Below, one piece after another: positions 21,307-31,019 of a stretch of DNA of 64,000 nucleotides. A program made the translations under genes and the position numbers. The stretch lies in assembly GCA_016844745.1 (NCBI GenBank), contig JAERMQ010000038.1, positions 1 to 64,000 on the forward strand, written 5' to 3'. The notes under the pieces were generated by a model. That model was not told the DNA's origin. It saw only the letters and a program-made list of their open reading frames with translations, and searched no databases. Each line of letters opens with the position of its first letter. Position 1 is the stretch's first letter. Origin of the DNA: Ignavibacteria bacterium (lineage in GTDB: Bacteria > Bacteroidota > Ignavibacteria > Kapaibacteriales > UBA2268).

Positions 21307-22626
21307 ATGAAAAGAATATTTCTTATCTTACTTTGGTTTTTGATTTCCATTCCAGCATACTCATATCACTTATATTATGTTAACGGCGCTATTGGCAATG
21401 ATACTTTACCGGATGCCGGCAATAGTTCTAAAAATCCTTTGGCAACGATACAAAATGCAGTAAACTTTGCTTCATCGGGAGATGAAATTATTGTAGAAGG
21501 TTTGCATAATAATGCAAGTATAATATATTATGAAAACGTAGTTGTCTCCTCAAAAAAATCAGGATTGAAGTTCACCGGCTCGAATAATCCCATAATAGAT
21601 GGCGATAATTTTCAATTGATTGATTCTATTCGTAAGAAAATGAAGAAATCAAAAAAAGCTGAAATTCAACACGTCTCCGATTCCATTCGCTTATCCCTGA
21701 AAAATGGGTTTTACCTGATATCCAGTAGTATTACGATTAAAGGCTTTACGATAAGAAATTTTACCGATAGAGATACCTTAATTAATTTACCAAAACCAAA
21801 TAAACAAAAGTTAATAAAAGATTCAATAAACAAGGATTTGAAATTGAAGCATGAACTAACTCTGTATGAGCTTCAGGAGTTTCATTCATGTGGAATATAC
21901 GGCTCTGCTCTTTCTATAAACAATATAATTGAAGATAATATTATAGAAAATTGCAATTATGGAATATTTCTCGATGGTCCGGTAAAATGCGAGATTAATG
22001 GAAATAAAATATCCGATATTCCCAAATTTAAGGATGATTTATTTACTAACGAATCTATAAAACGAATCTCCAGATATTCAGGAGGAGTAGGTATTCTTTT
22101 ATATCCAAATGGTATCGCAATCGATGGAAATTTAATTGGCTCTAAAAAAGGGAATTCTATTATTAACGCAGAAAATATTGGGCTTTGTATAGGTTCGGAG
22201 TCAATTACCAAAAATGCAGAGCAATCCAAAGTAAACCAAAATACATTCGATAAATGCGGTATTGGTTTCTGCCCTATGAATATTAATGGAATTGTCGAAG
22301 TGACCTTTAATACATTTAAAGATAATTATATATCCGTTTCAATTCTTGGTTTTCCAATCGATACCTGGATTGGCGATAATACTTTTTTGGGTGCAGTTTC
22401 CGAAACAGAAATTATGGCGGAAGAAGTTTACGACTCAGCCTTTTTCTATGACCTTTGCTTTGCAAATGAGAATGTATTTACGAAATATATTCATGCAGCA
22501 GTCAACGTAAACAGCGAATCTATAGCTGTCGAAGGAAAACGATATGCACGTACTTCTAAAGAGAAAGCTGAAGAAGATGCAGGCGGCGTCCATATTGTAA
22601 AATCCTTTACTCAAAGAGGAAGATAA
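21307..22626 (+). CDS. Secreted right-handed beta-helix protein without a recognisable T9SS sorting domain
   Basis: Signal peptide MKRIFLILLWFLISIPAYS; LYYVNGAIGNDTLPDAGNSSKNPLATIQNAV resembles the N-termini of the two preceding proteins. Confidence 0.8.
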   Translation: MKRIFLILLWFLISIPAYSYHLYYVNGAIGNDTLPDAGNSSKNPLATIQNAVNFASSGDEIIVEGLHNNASIIYYENVVVSSKKSGLKFTGSNNPIIDGDNFQLIDSIRKKMKKSKKAEIQHVSDSIRLSLKNGFYLISSSITIKGFTIRNFTDRDTLINLPKPNKQKLIKDSINKDLKLKHELTLYELQEFHSCGIYGSALSINNIIEDNIIENCNYGIFLDGPVKCEINGNKISDIPKFKDDLFTNESIKRISRYSGGVGILLYPNGIAIDGNLIGSKKGNSIINAENIGLCIGSESITKNAEQSKVNQNTFDKCGIGFCPMNINGIVEVTFNTFKDNYISVSILGFPIDTWIGDNTFLGAVSETEIMAEEVYDSAFFYDLCFANENVFTKYIHAAVNVNSESIAVEGKRYARTSKEKAEEDAGGVHIVKSFTQRGR

Positions 22627-22661
22627 TTCTTATATTGATTTAAGTTTAAAATTTCATTAAG

Positions 22662-24722
22662 ATGGCGAAAAAAACAAACAAAACTCAGCAAACAAAAACT
22701 TCAAAACCAGTTGTCCGTCAAGTTGGTAAAGGGGCATCCCAACCTGAACAATCCTCGAGGCGAAAGTCTTCAATAAAGGCTATGAGGGAAAAGATTTGGA
22801 CTTCACAGATGATTATGGAAATTTCGATTTATTCAATAATCATCATCTTAACCGGTTATTTATTTTATCAGCGGGCAAATGATTTCAATTTGGTTTATTG
22901 CGACGACAATATTTTTGTTATAGATTATCAGCGTGAAAATGCCGACCCGGAGAATTCTTTCAAAATATGGGAAGAAAAATTCTGGACTAAAGATAATCAT
23001 ATTTGGACGGCTTTCAAACGAACAATAGGTACATCGTATTACAGACCTATCCTCGCAATTTCCTTTATGGCAGATTATAAGATGGGGCAGGATAAGCCAT
23101 GGGTATATCATCGTACAAATGTCATTTTGCATGTTATAGGCTCCTTATTAGTGTTTATATTTCTCTTCAAATTAGGGTATCCGAGGCTTGTGTCATTTAT
23201 TTTCGGGATGCTGTTCGTGCTGCATCCTGTGCTGACTCCTGCTGCCTGTTGGATTTCCGGGCGAAACGACTCTTTAATAACTGTCTTTATTCTTCTGTGT
23301 TTTATATCGATGATTAGTTTCTATGAAAATAAACGTCCGTGGGTTGCAGGATTATTTCTAATATTAAATTTCCTGGCATTTGCCCTAAGTTTATATACAA
23401 AAGAAATTGCTGCAATGATTGCATTCGTGGCATTGTTCTATGTTATTTTCTTCCGCAAGGAAAAGATATTTGCAGTAAAGAATTTCATTCTTGCCGGGGG
23501 TTGGTTTTTTATAGGTTTATACTGGTGGGGGATGAGAACTAAAGCGCTTACCGGAATAAAAAATCCCGATACTATTGGATTCGATGCCCTTTACAAGAAT
23601 TTTGCAACTGTTCCGGCTATGATAGGTAAGATATTTCTTCCAGTAAAGATGATAGCACTTTCAAACTTCGAAGTATTTTCAATTGTAACAGGTATAATTA
23701 TCTTTCTCGCTTTGGCTGCTTATATTATTTTCTCTAAGCGATGCAGCCGGCGTAAAACTTTGTTCGGCATTATGTGGTTCGTAATTTTTCTATTCCCAAC
23801 TTTGATGGTAAGGATAGTTTATGTTGATGATTTCTTCGATTACGCAGAGCATCGTGCATACCTCGCAATGGTAGGGATGTTCCTTGTTGTTATTGAGATT
23901 TTGATTAGTTACGGTATCAAATTCGAGTGGAAGAAACCATTACCTATCATTGTAAGTTTTGCTCTGATTATAGTATTTTTCTTCCGGGCAAATGCTTACG
24001 TTCCTTCATTCGAAGACCGAAAAACTTTCTGGTCTCACATGACTTATATGTATCCTTATAAATCGCGTGGATATTTGGATTTGGGTAAAGCTTATTATGT
24101 TGAGGGAAAATTAGATACTGCCGAAATGCTATACTTTAAAGGAATCGAGCGTAATCCTGATAATTTCAATTTATATATCGATTTGTCCGCAATTTATATG
24201 CGTCAAAACAAATTCAAAAAAGCTGAGGAATACGCCCGATATGCAGTTAAATTAGACCCTGAAAATCATATTGCCAATTATAATCTCGGCAAATCCCTTC
24301 TTGCAATGGATAAAGTAGTCGAATCAATTGAGCCGTTCGAGAAAGCAGCTATTCGGAATAATAAATATCCCCATTGGTTCATCGATATGGGTGTGGCTTA
24401 TTTCAGGAATAATCAATTCGACAAGGCTGTGAATGCATACCAGCGTGCTTTGATGCTCGACCCGAACTTTTTAATCGGATATACAAACTTAGGCGCTGCT
24501 TATGCACGTATGAATGACCCTAAGAATGCTAAAATTGCCTGGAATAATGCTCTTTCCCTCGACCCTAAGATGTATGAAATATATCATCATATAATTCGTG
24601 CATGTATTTTCGAAAAGAACTACGATGAAGCAAAACAGGTTACAGCACGTCTTAGGGCAAACGGTGGGCAATTACCACCGGATATTATTCAGCAACTTAG
24701 TCAGTTGAAGCTGAAATTTTAA
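22662..24722 (+). CDS. Polytopic membrane protein with C-terminal tetratricopeptide repeats (glycosyltransferase-like)
   Basis: Multiple hydrophobic helices then TPR units such as FNLYIDLSAIYMRQNKFKKAEEYARYAVKLDPENHIANYNLGKSL. Confidence 0.8.
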   Translation: MAKKTNKTQQTKTSKPVVRQVGKGASQPEQSSRRKSSIKAMREKIWTSQMIMEISIYSIIIILTGYLFYQRANDFNLVYCDDNIFVIDYQRENADPENSFKIWEEKFWTKDNHIWTAFKRTIGTSYYRPILAISFMADYKMGQDKPWVYHRTNVILHVIGSLLVFIFLFKLGYPRLVSFIFGMLFVLHPVLTPAACWISGRNDSLITVFILLCFISMISFYENKRPWVAGLFLILNFLAFALSLYTKEIAAMIAFVALFYVIFFRKEKIFAVKNFILAGGWFFIGLYWWGMRTKALTGIKNPDTIGFDALYKNFATVPAMIGKIFLPVKMIALSNFEVFSIVTGIIIFLALAAYIIFSKRCSRRKTLFGIMWFVIFLFPTLMVRIVYVDDFFDYAEHRAYLAMVGMFLVVIEILISYGIKFEWKKPLPIIVSFALIIVFFFRANAYVPSFEDRKTFWSHMTYMYPYKSRGYLDLGKAYYVEGKLDTAEMLYFKGIERNPDNFNLYIDLSAIYMRQNKFKKAEEYARYAVKLDPENHIANYNLGKSLLAMDKVVESIEPFEKAAIRNNKYPHWFIDMGVAYFRNNQFDKAVNAYQRALMLDPNFLIGYTNLGAAYARMNDPKNAKIAWNNALSLDPKMYEIYHHIIRACIFEKNYDEAKQVTARLRANGGQLPPDIIQQLSQLKLKF

Positions 24723-24750
24723 TGATAATATAGTTAATGAACAATGTATT

Positions 24751-24833
24751 CAAGAGAAACCCCCTAACCCCCTTTGAAAAAGGGGGAACAATAAATTCCC
24801 CCTTTTTCAAAGGGGGTTAGGGGGTTTCTCTTG
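24751..24833. repeat. 83-bp perfect palindromic element, copy 1 (38-bp arms, loop caataaa)
   Basis: caagagaaaccccctaaccccctttgaaaaagggggaa / caataaa / exact reverse complement. Confidence 0.95.
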
Positions 24834-24867
24834 AAATTGTTGGCATTATTTTGAATTTAGAAAAATC

Positions 24868-24940
24868 TGTCATTGGTTATGAGATAAAGAATCCAGAAGC
24901 AGCATTGGGACTGGATTCTTCACTTCGTTCAGAATGACAT
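24868..24940. repeat. Dispersed imperfect palindrome, gtcatt...agaatccag...ctggattcttc...gttcagaatgacat
   Basis: Shares blocks with 45619-45698 and 63066-63153. Confidence 0.75.
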
Positions 24941-25026
24941 ACTTTCGAGTATCATTTATGATATTCATTAACGTTGAATCCAAATAGATTTTTTTATGAT
25001 TATTCGAACTATCCATCCTTAATACC

Positions 25027-26637
25027 GTGAAAGATATGCTCAGAATATTGATTATCACAACCTTTCTGCTACTTATTTCAGAAGTAAAACTTATTAATGC
25101 CCAGGAACATAGTGAAACTGATAAAAAGATTTTATTCCAAACTCAAAAATTCAAAAATATACTCGAAACAGCCTCTATAAACTCTTTGGACTCATTCGAC
25201 ATCGAAAAGGTTTGCGACGCGGCTTATAACTCATTACTGCGTGAAATAGACCCATTTGGCAGCTACAACCCTCCCGAAAAACAGAAAAATGTTGACGACC
25301 GTTCCCGAGGTGCTACTGAAGGTATTGGTATCGATTTTGTTCCACTCAGCGATACTGCAACAGTTATATCGGTTTTTATTGGTAGTCCGGCAGATTCGGC
25401 TGGTATCCTTACAGGCGATAAAATATTATATGTCAATGGAGAAAATGCCGTTGGGAAAACAAAACCGGAACTTGCAGCAAAAATTTCAGGTGAAAAAGGT
25501 ACATCGGTTACTTTAGTGATTAAGCGTGGCTGGACTTCCACATTGCAGGAGTTCATTATTAAGCGCCTTGATGTTGCCTTACCAAGCTTCGATGCTTCTT
25601 TCCTGATTGCAGGGACTAAAATCGGATATATCAAATGTACAAGATTTTCCGATGTTTCCCATCCCGAATTCGTAAAACTGAAGGATAAGTTAAAAGGCGC
25701 AAAGCAGCTTATCATTGATGTTCGTGGGAATCCCGGCGGCAGCTTGGAGGAAGTTGTGAAAATTGCAGATGAATTCATACCCGAAGGTTGTAAATTAACT
25801 TATACATCTTCGCGTAATCCTATTTATGTACATGAATATAAGTCTTCAGCCGGCGGGATTTTTGAAAGATTTCCCGTTATTATTATCATCGATGCTCTAT
25901 CTTCTTCCGGTAGCGAAGCCCTTGCCGGCGCTGTGCAGGACCTGGACAGAGGTATCGTGGTTGGAGAGCAATCTTATGGTAAAGGCTTGGCACAAAGTCA
26001 ATGGAAAATGACTGACGGGTCGGGATTTCGCCTCACCGTTGCACAATATTACACTCCATCCGGACGCTGCATTCAGAAGCCTTACCATGGCGAGAAACCT
26101 GTACTTGACCCTTCTTTGCTGCTAAATACATCAGCGGGTATGCAAAAAATCTTAGAAGAAATTTATCAGAAAACCGGAGGTAAAACTCAATTACCAATTT
26201 TCCATACATCGCTCGGAAAACCCGTTATTGGTGGAGGAGGCATTTATCCCGATTATTTCGAGAAAAAGGACACGACAACTTTATTAACCCGTGTTTTGTA
26301 CCAGAAAGGTATTTTTATGGAATTGGCTTTTAATTTTCTCTATGTTAATAGAAAAGAAATATCGGAAGAATATGAAAACGACTTTGCCGCTTTCTCTGAA
26401 AAGTTCCGAATCGATGATTCCATGCTCGTAAATCTTAAAAAGTTATCATTTTCAAAGAACATCTGGAACGATGAGATGTTTGTCCAGGATAAAGAAATAA
26501 TACGCATTGAAATAAAAGCCAGTATTGCTTTTGCATTATGGGGCAATAACGGATTCGAATACTGCATGATGCCATTAGATAAACCAATCATGCGAAGTAT
26601 AGAACTGATGCCAGAAGCTGAAAAGATGATGAAATAA
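25027..26637 (+). CDS. S41 family C-terminal processing peptidase with PDZ domain
   Basis: DPFGSY, PDZ region VISVFIGSPADSAGILTGDKILYVNG, and catalytic region LIIDVRGNPGGSLEEVVKIADEFI...SSGSEALAGAVQDLDRGIVVGEQSYGKGLAQ. Start could be the ATG at 25036. Confidence 0.92.
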   Translation: MKDMLRILIITTFLLLISEVKLINAQEHSETDKKILFQTQKFKNILETASINSLDSFDIEKVCDAAYNSLLREIDPFGSYNPPEKQKNVDDRSRGATEGIGIDFVPLSDTATVISVFIGSPADSAGILTGDKILYVNGENAVGKTKPELAAKISGEKGTSVTLVIKRGWTSTLQEFIIKRLDVALPSFDASFLIAGTKIGYIKCTRFSDVSHPEFVKLKDKLKGAKQLIIDVRGNPGGSLEEVVKIADEFIPEGCKLTYTSSRNPIYVHEYKSSAGGIFERFPVIIIIDALSSSGSEALAGAVQDLDRGIVVGEQSYGKGLAQSQWKMTDGSGFRLTVAQYYTPSGRCIQKPYHGEKPVLDPSLLLNTSAGMQKILEEIYQKTGGKTQLPIFHTSLGKPVIGGGGIYPDYFEKKDTTTLLTRVLYQKGIFMELAFNFLYVNRKEISEEYENDFAAFSEKFRIDDSMLVNLKKLSFSKNIWNDEMFVQDKEIIRIEIKASIAFALWGNNGFEYCMMPLDKPIMRSIELMPEAEKMMK

Positions 26638-26639
26638 TC

Positions 26640-26720
26640 AATGGTCAATGGTTAATGGTTAATGGTTAATGGTTAATGGTCAATGGTTAATGGTCAATGG
26701 TTAATGGTCAATGGTCAATG
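26640..26720 (+). repeat. Heptamer array A1 (AATGGTT/AATGGTC), about 11 units
   Basis: Begins 2 nt after the stop codon of the S41 peptidase. Confidence 0.95.
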
Positions 26721-26799
26721 AAGAAAATTAAGAATTAAGAAGGGAATAAGATAATCTTATTTTTTTCATTCGTAATTCTTAATGGTAAATTTCATCCTG

Positions 26800-26832
26800 T
26801 AAACCTTAAATCCTAAAAATTCTAATTCAGAC
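26800..26832 (+). repeat. Octamer-periodic module ending TTCAGAC, copy 1
   Basis: aaaccttaaatcctaaaaattctaattcagac. Confidence 0.6.
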
Positions 26833-26839
26833 AATTTAA

Positions 26840-26884
26840 TTGACCATTGACCATTAACCATTGACCATTAATCATTGACCATTG
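26840..26884 (-). repeat. Heptamer array A2, inverted relative to A1
   Basis: ttgaccattgaccattaaccattgaccattaatcattgaccattg. Confidence 0.9.
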
Positions 26885-26936
26885 TTTACTGCTTTTTACT
26901 ATTTTTTACTAAGGAATTCGATTTTTTTTTAAACCT

Positions 26937-26962
26937 GAACAGACGGGGACGTCTGTTCTACC
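26937..26962 (+). repeat. Short hairpin with GGGA loop and 3' TACC
   Basis: gaacagacg-ggga-cgtctgttc-tacc, a 9-bp perfect stem. Confidence 0.7.
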
Positions 26963-27314
26963 ATTAATTGGCTAATTGTCAAATTTTCAAATTAACTGAT
27001 TTTCAAATTGACTCATTTTTTTCCTGTAAGCCTTAGTGAAAGCCTTTGTGTCTTCTGTGTTAAAAATTCTTCTTTAAATTGGAGTTTCTTTTCTAATACA
27101 AAGAGCACAAAGTCAAGCACAAAGTACACAAAGTCATTCATACTACCTTATCAAAGAACACACCAAACAAAAATAATCAGGGAATTCGTAATCGCATAAA
27201 AACGAAATTAAAATGATTTTTATTTAAATAAAATATTTGCTATTTTGCTTTATTATAATGGCAAGATTCAATCAATGTACCTAAGAGAAAGCAAAATTCA
27301 TATTTAGAAAAATT

Positions 27315-30161
27315 ATGAAAAAAACAATCAAAGATGAATTCAATGACCTCGTTTTAAATTTCAAATTGACAAAATATATGGATATGAATGAAAGCCAGAC
27401 AAGGCTCTCGTTTATTGACAAATTCTGGAAACTTCTCGATTGGGATGTTAGCGACCCCGACCAGGTTCAAATTGAAAGAACAGACAGGGATTCCAAAAGA
27501 CCCGATTATAGGTTCATGAAGAGAAATAAAGCTCTGTTCTTCGTTGAAGCCAAGAAACCATCGGAAGATCTGAAAAATCCCAAACATATTTACCAGACTA
27601 AGCTCTATTGCTGGAACGGCAATGTACCCGTAGCAATATTAACGAACTTCGAACAATTCCGCCCTTTCCGCTCTGTCGGCAAGCCAAATATCAATGAAGC
27701 CCACCGTGGCATTATCAAACAATTTGATTTGACTTTTGAAGAATATCCAGACCATGCCAATGAATTGCTTAAAACATTCGGGCGTGAGGCTGTGCTTGCC
27801 GGTTCGCTCGATTTACTTGTGAATCCTACCAGAATTGAATTACGCGATACCGTTGATAAAGATTTTCTTTCAACCTTATCAAAATGGCGGACAGAGCTTG
27901 CAACCCAGATTTCTGCAAAGAATAAATTCGAGAATGAATTCCAGCTTTCAGAAGCTGTTCAGCGAATATTAGACCGGCTTGTATTTCTGCGCATTTTGCA
28001 GGACAGGGAAATTGAGGATGAAGACTTTATGTGCAGGATTTCTCAAAACACTAATGCAAATGCTTACCCTGAATTCCTGAAATTATGCAGTGAGCTTGCC
28101 CCAAAATACAACGGTTTGATTTTTAACCCTCATCCAATATCGGAAAACCTGAAAATCGAAGGGAGCCTTTTCAAGAAAATAGTAACGGAATTGGACTTTG
28201 AGGAATCGCCTTACCGCTTCGATGAAATACCGGTTGAGATGCTTGGAACGATTTACGAACGCTTTCTTGGCGATGAAATAAATTTAGATAAAAAAGGAAA
28301 AGTAGTAATCGACCAGAAACCGGAAGTTCGCAAGGCAGGCGGCGTTTACTACACACCTCAATATATCGTGGAATATATAGTCGAGAATACTGTTGGTAAG
28401 CTTCTTTATGGGGAACAGGGGTCGGGGGACTGGGAACGGGGGACGGGGACAGGAAAAACAAATTTCCGGACCCAGGACCCAGGCCCCCGACCCCCATGTC
28501 GAACACCGGATGACGTTGCTAAACTCAAAATACTCGATCCTGCCTGTGGCTCAGGTTCATTCCTTTTGGGCGCTTTTGATTTGCTCATTGAATGGCATGA
28601 AAAATATTTCTCAAATAATCCGTTAAAAACTTATGAAAAAATCGGGAAAAACAGCTTTACATTAGCTTATTTAGATGAAGCTAAAAAAACAAGACTTACA
28701 GCGAGAATGAAAAGCAGGATTTTAAAGAATAATATTTTTGGAGTTGACATCGATAAACAGGCAACGGAAGTAGCCCAAATGTCGCTTTATTTAAAGGTTC
28801 TTGAAGGATTTTCTGACGAACCCCAAATGCGTATTAATACAAAAGAAACCATTTTACCCCCGCTTGATAAAAATATCCTCTGCGGCAATTCCCTAATCGA
28901 AAGTGATTTTGCACCACAAGAATTATTTGCTAAATTCTCAGTTAGAGACAAACATAAAATCAATCCGTTAGACTGGACTTTAAAATTCCCGTTTATAAAT
29001 GATACTAAAGGTTTCGATGTAGTGATAGGCAATCCCCCATGGGGAGCTGATGTAGTCAAAGATAAAAATTATTTTCAAAATCATTATCAAAATGAAACTC
29101 CTGATAGTGCTGCTTATTTTTTTGAAAAAGCCATTACTCTTTCACTAAAATTCATGGGATTTATCGTTCCAAAAACAATATCATATTATTCTGCATGGGA
29201 AAGTATAAGAAATATCATAATTTCAAATTCTCAGATAGAATATATTTTAGATGTTGGATTGGCTTTCCCGGAAGTTAATTTGGAATCAATAGTTATAATC
29301 GTTAACAAAAAGGATAAAGATGTAACACCTAAAATTTATAAAGCTAATCCTATTAAAAGACCCGTGATACCAAAAGAGATTACATTTGAAGGAAATTTTG
29401 ATAAAGAACTTATAAAAATAGCTAATATAATTCCTTTTATTTCATTAAATCAGAAAGAATCAGCATTATTAAGAAAATTAAGTAAAAACATAACAGTTAG
29501 GGATATTGCTAAAAATATTTTTAGAAGTTTATATATACCTGATGCCGACAAGGTAAATTTCATGAAAGGGAAGTATAAATTTATAAACAAAGTTCCGGAC
29601 GTTAAAAGATATTATATTGAGAAAATATCATTTATTAATTTAGTTAATGGTCAATGGATTGAAAAAGCAAAAAAAATAATGGTACCCAGACTGTTTTTTA
29701 AGGTCTTGAGAGGTAAACGAATTAATTGTTATCCTGACGTAAAAGGAGAATTTTTAACAACTGAAAAATTAGTCAATCTCATTATTGATAAAGAAAAATA
29801 CCCCGTTTCAGAATTTTTTCTTGCAGGAATATTTAATTCTAAATTACCTTCTTATTATATTGAAAAAATATTATTCAGTGATACTACAGAAACATCAAGA
29901 GTAATGGATTCGATTTACTTGAATTTTGTTCCTATTCCCAAAATTAATTTTAAAGATAAGAAAGAAAAATCCCAACACGACCGCATGGTTGAACTTGTCG
30001 AGCGAATGCTAAAAATGCACAAAGAATTGCCGACCGCCAATGAATTTGATAAAAAGCATATAGAGCAATACATAGCAAGAACGGATAAGGAAATAGACGC
30101 CCTCGTCTATGAGCTATACGGGCTGACTGAAGAAGAGATAAAGATTGTGGAGGGTGTCTAA
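27315..30161 (+). CDS. Single-chain type IIG-like restriction-modification enzyme (N-terminal nuclease, N6-adenine methyltransferase)
   Basis: Nuclease-like RPDYRFMKRNKALFFVEAKKP; SAM motif ILDPACGSGSFLLGAFDLL; catalytic VIGNPPWGAD. Confidence 0.88.
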   Translation: MKKTIKDEFNDLVLNFKLTKYMDMNESQTRLSFIDKFWKLLDWDVSDPDQVQIERTDRDSKRPDYRFMKRNKALFFVEAKKPSEDLKNPKHIYQTKLYCWNGNVPVAILTNFEQFRPFRSVGKPNINEAHRGIIKQFDLTFEEYPDHANELLKTFGREAVLAGSLDLLVNPTRIELRDTVDKDFLSTLSKWRTELATQISAKNKFENEFQLSEAVQRILDRLVFLRILQDREIEDEDFMCRISQNTNANAYPEFLKLCSELAPKYNGLIFNPHPISENLKIEGSLFKKIVTELDFEESPYRFDEIPVEMLGTIYERFLGDEINLDKKGKVVIDQKPEVRKAGGVYYTPQYIVEYIVENTVGKLLYGEQGSGDWERGTGTGKTNFRTQDPGPRPPCRTPDDVAKLKILDPACGSGSFLLGAFDLLIEWHEKYFSNNPLKTYEKIGKNSFTLAYLDEAKKTRLTARMKSRILKNNIFGVDIDKQATEVAQMSLYLKVLEGFSDEPQMRINTKETILPPLDKNILCGNSLIESDFAPQELFAKFSVRDKHKINPLDWTLKFPFINDTKGFDVVIGNPPWGADVVKDKNYFQNHYQNETPDSAAYFFEKAITLSLKFMGFIVPKTISYYSAWESIRNIIISNSQIEYILDVGLAFPEVNLESIVIIVNKKDKDVTPKIYKANPIKRPVIPKEITFEGNFDKELIKIANIIPFISLNQKESALLRKLSKNITVRDIAKNIFRSLYIPDADKVNFMKGKYKFINKVPDVKRYYIEKISFINLVNGQWIEKAKKIMVPRLFFKVLRGKRINCYPDVKGEFLTTEKLVNLIIDKEKYPVSEFFLAGIFNSKLPSYYIEKILFSDTTETSRVMDSIYLNFVPIPKINFKDKKEKSQHDRMVELVERMLKMHKELPTANEFDKKHIEQYIARTDKEIDALVYELYGLTEEEIKIVEGV
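28411..28498. repeat. GC-rich heptamer-like inverted-repeat insertion inside the R-M CDS, in frame
   Basis: ggggaacaggggtcgggggactgggaacgggggacggggacagg...ccggacccaggacccaggcccccgacccccatg, translated EQGSGDWERGTGTGKTNFRTQDPGPRPPC immediately before the methyltransferase core. Confidence 0.75.
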
Positions 30162-30165
30162 ACAG

Positions 30166-30206
30166 GGATTAAGCTGATTTATTTGATTAAGTTGATTTAA
30201 TTGAAA
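30166..30206 (+). repeat. Degenerate 9-bp tandem repeat (TTGATTWAN)
   Basis: gattaagctgatttatttgattaagttgatttaattgaa. Confidence 0.55.
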
Positions 30207-30213
30207 CATTCTC

Positions 30214-30250
30214 AGATAATCATTAAAATCAGATAAATCCAAGTTCAGAC
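30214..30250 (+). repeat. Octamer-periodic module ending TTCAGAC, copy 2
   Basis: agataatcattaaaatcagataaatccaagttcagac. Confidence 0.55.
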
Positions 30251-30345
30251 AATATTCATGAAAAATTTTTAAAGCTACCATAAAATAATCCAGAGAAATT
30301 TTCGTATTTAAAAATGTGAAATAATTAAAATAATTTGGAATCACT

Positions 30346-30579
30346 ATGCAAGCTACCTTCACATTAACAGAGGATGAACTAAATCTGAAATTTCTTGATA
30401 CTTTAAGAAAAATGATGAATGGTGGTACAATACGACTGACGGTAGATTTTTTTGATGAAACAGATTATCTTATGAGTTCGCCAAAAAATAAAAAAATTCT
30501 GATTAAAAGATTAAAAGATATAGATAACGGCATTGAATTAGTAAACTTTAGCGAAACTGAGTTTAAATCGATGGTATGA
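30346..30579 (+). CDS. Putative antitoxin of a YoeB-like module
   Basis: 77 aa; stop overlaps the toxin start (ATGGTATGA); YLMSSPKNKKILIKRLKDIDNGIELVNF resembles YefM/Phd C-terminal neutralising segments. Confidence 0.7.
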   Translation: MQATFTLTEDELNLKFLDTLRKMMNGGTIRLTVDFFDETDYLMSSPKNKKILIKRLKDIDNGIELVNFSETEFKSMV

Positions 30580-30833
30580 AAAATATCACTTTTCACCCTG
30601 ATGCTTTCAAGGAATTCATTGAACTTTCAACATCAAATCTCAAATTATTTAAAAAAATCGGTAAAATTATTTTTGAAATCCAAAGAGACCCATTTAAAGG
30701 TTTATTTAAACCCGAACCGTTAAAGTTTAATCTTCAGGGCTGCTGGTCTCGTAGAATAAACGATGAACATAGACTTGTTTATAAAGTTACCGAAGAAAGT
30801 ATAATCATTATTTCCAGTAAATTTCATTACTGA
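30576..30833 (+). CDS. Txe/YoeB family toxin
   Basis: 85 aa; PFKGLFKPEPLKFNLQGCWSRRINDEHRLVYKVTEESIIIISSKFHY is characteristic of YoeB/Txe mRNA interferases. Confidence 0.88.
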   Translation: MKNITFHPDAFKEFIELSTSNLKLFKKIGKIIFEIQRDPFKGLFKPEPLKFNLQGCWSRRINDEHRLVYKVTEESIIIISSKFHY

Positions 30834-30982
30834 ACAAGTTGAAAATTGATTTTCATTTTTAATTGATTATCTTGATTTTTTAATCCTTAATTTTTATTTT
30901 TTTCAATGAACGTTGAACATTAAGAAACACTCCCCGCCTACTGCGTCGGTAGCCCTATGAAAGAGGGGAATTTTACGTTTTT

Positions 30983-31019
30983 ACAATTCTTAATTCGTAA
31001 TTCTTAATTCGTAATTCTT
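30983..31019 (-). repeat. Heptamer array B1 (TAATTCK)
   Basis: acaattcttaattcgtaattcttaattcgtaattctt; overlaps the 3' end of the minus-strand CDS ending at 31004. Confidence 0.85.

Noticed and set aside
25263-25778. 171-aa minus-strand ORF inside the S41 peptidase
   Set aside because: Fully antisense to a clearly homologous protease; a shadow ORF.
27098-27140. cacaaag repeats (cacaaagtcaagcacaaagtacacaaag) before the R-M gene
   Set aside because: Looks like a common CACAAAG-type low-complexity repeat with irregular spacing; too short here to support a distinct family.
29640-29660. Single ttaatggtcaatgg inside the R-M CDS
   Set aside because: Only about two units, in coding frame, consistent with chance.
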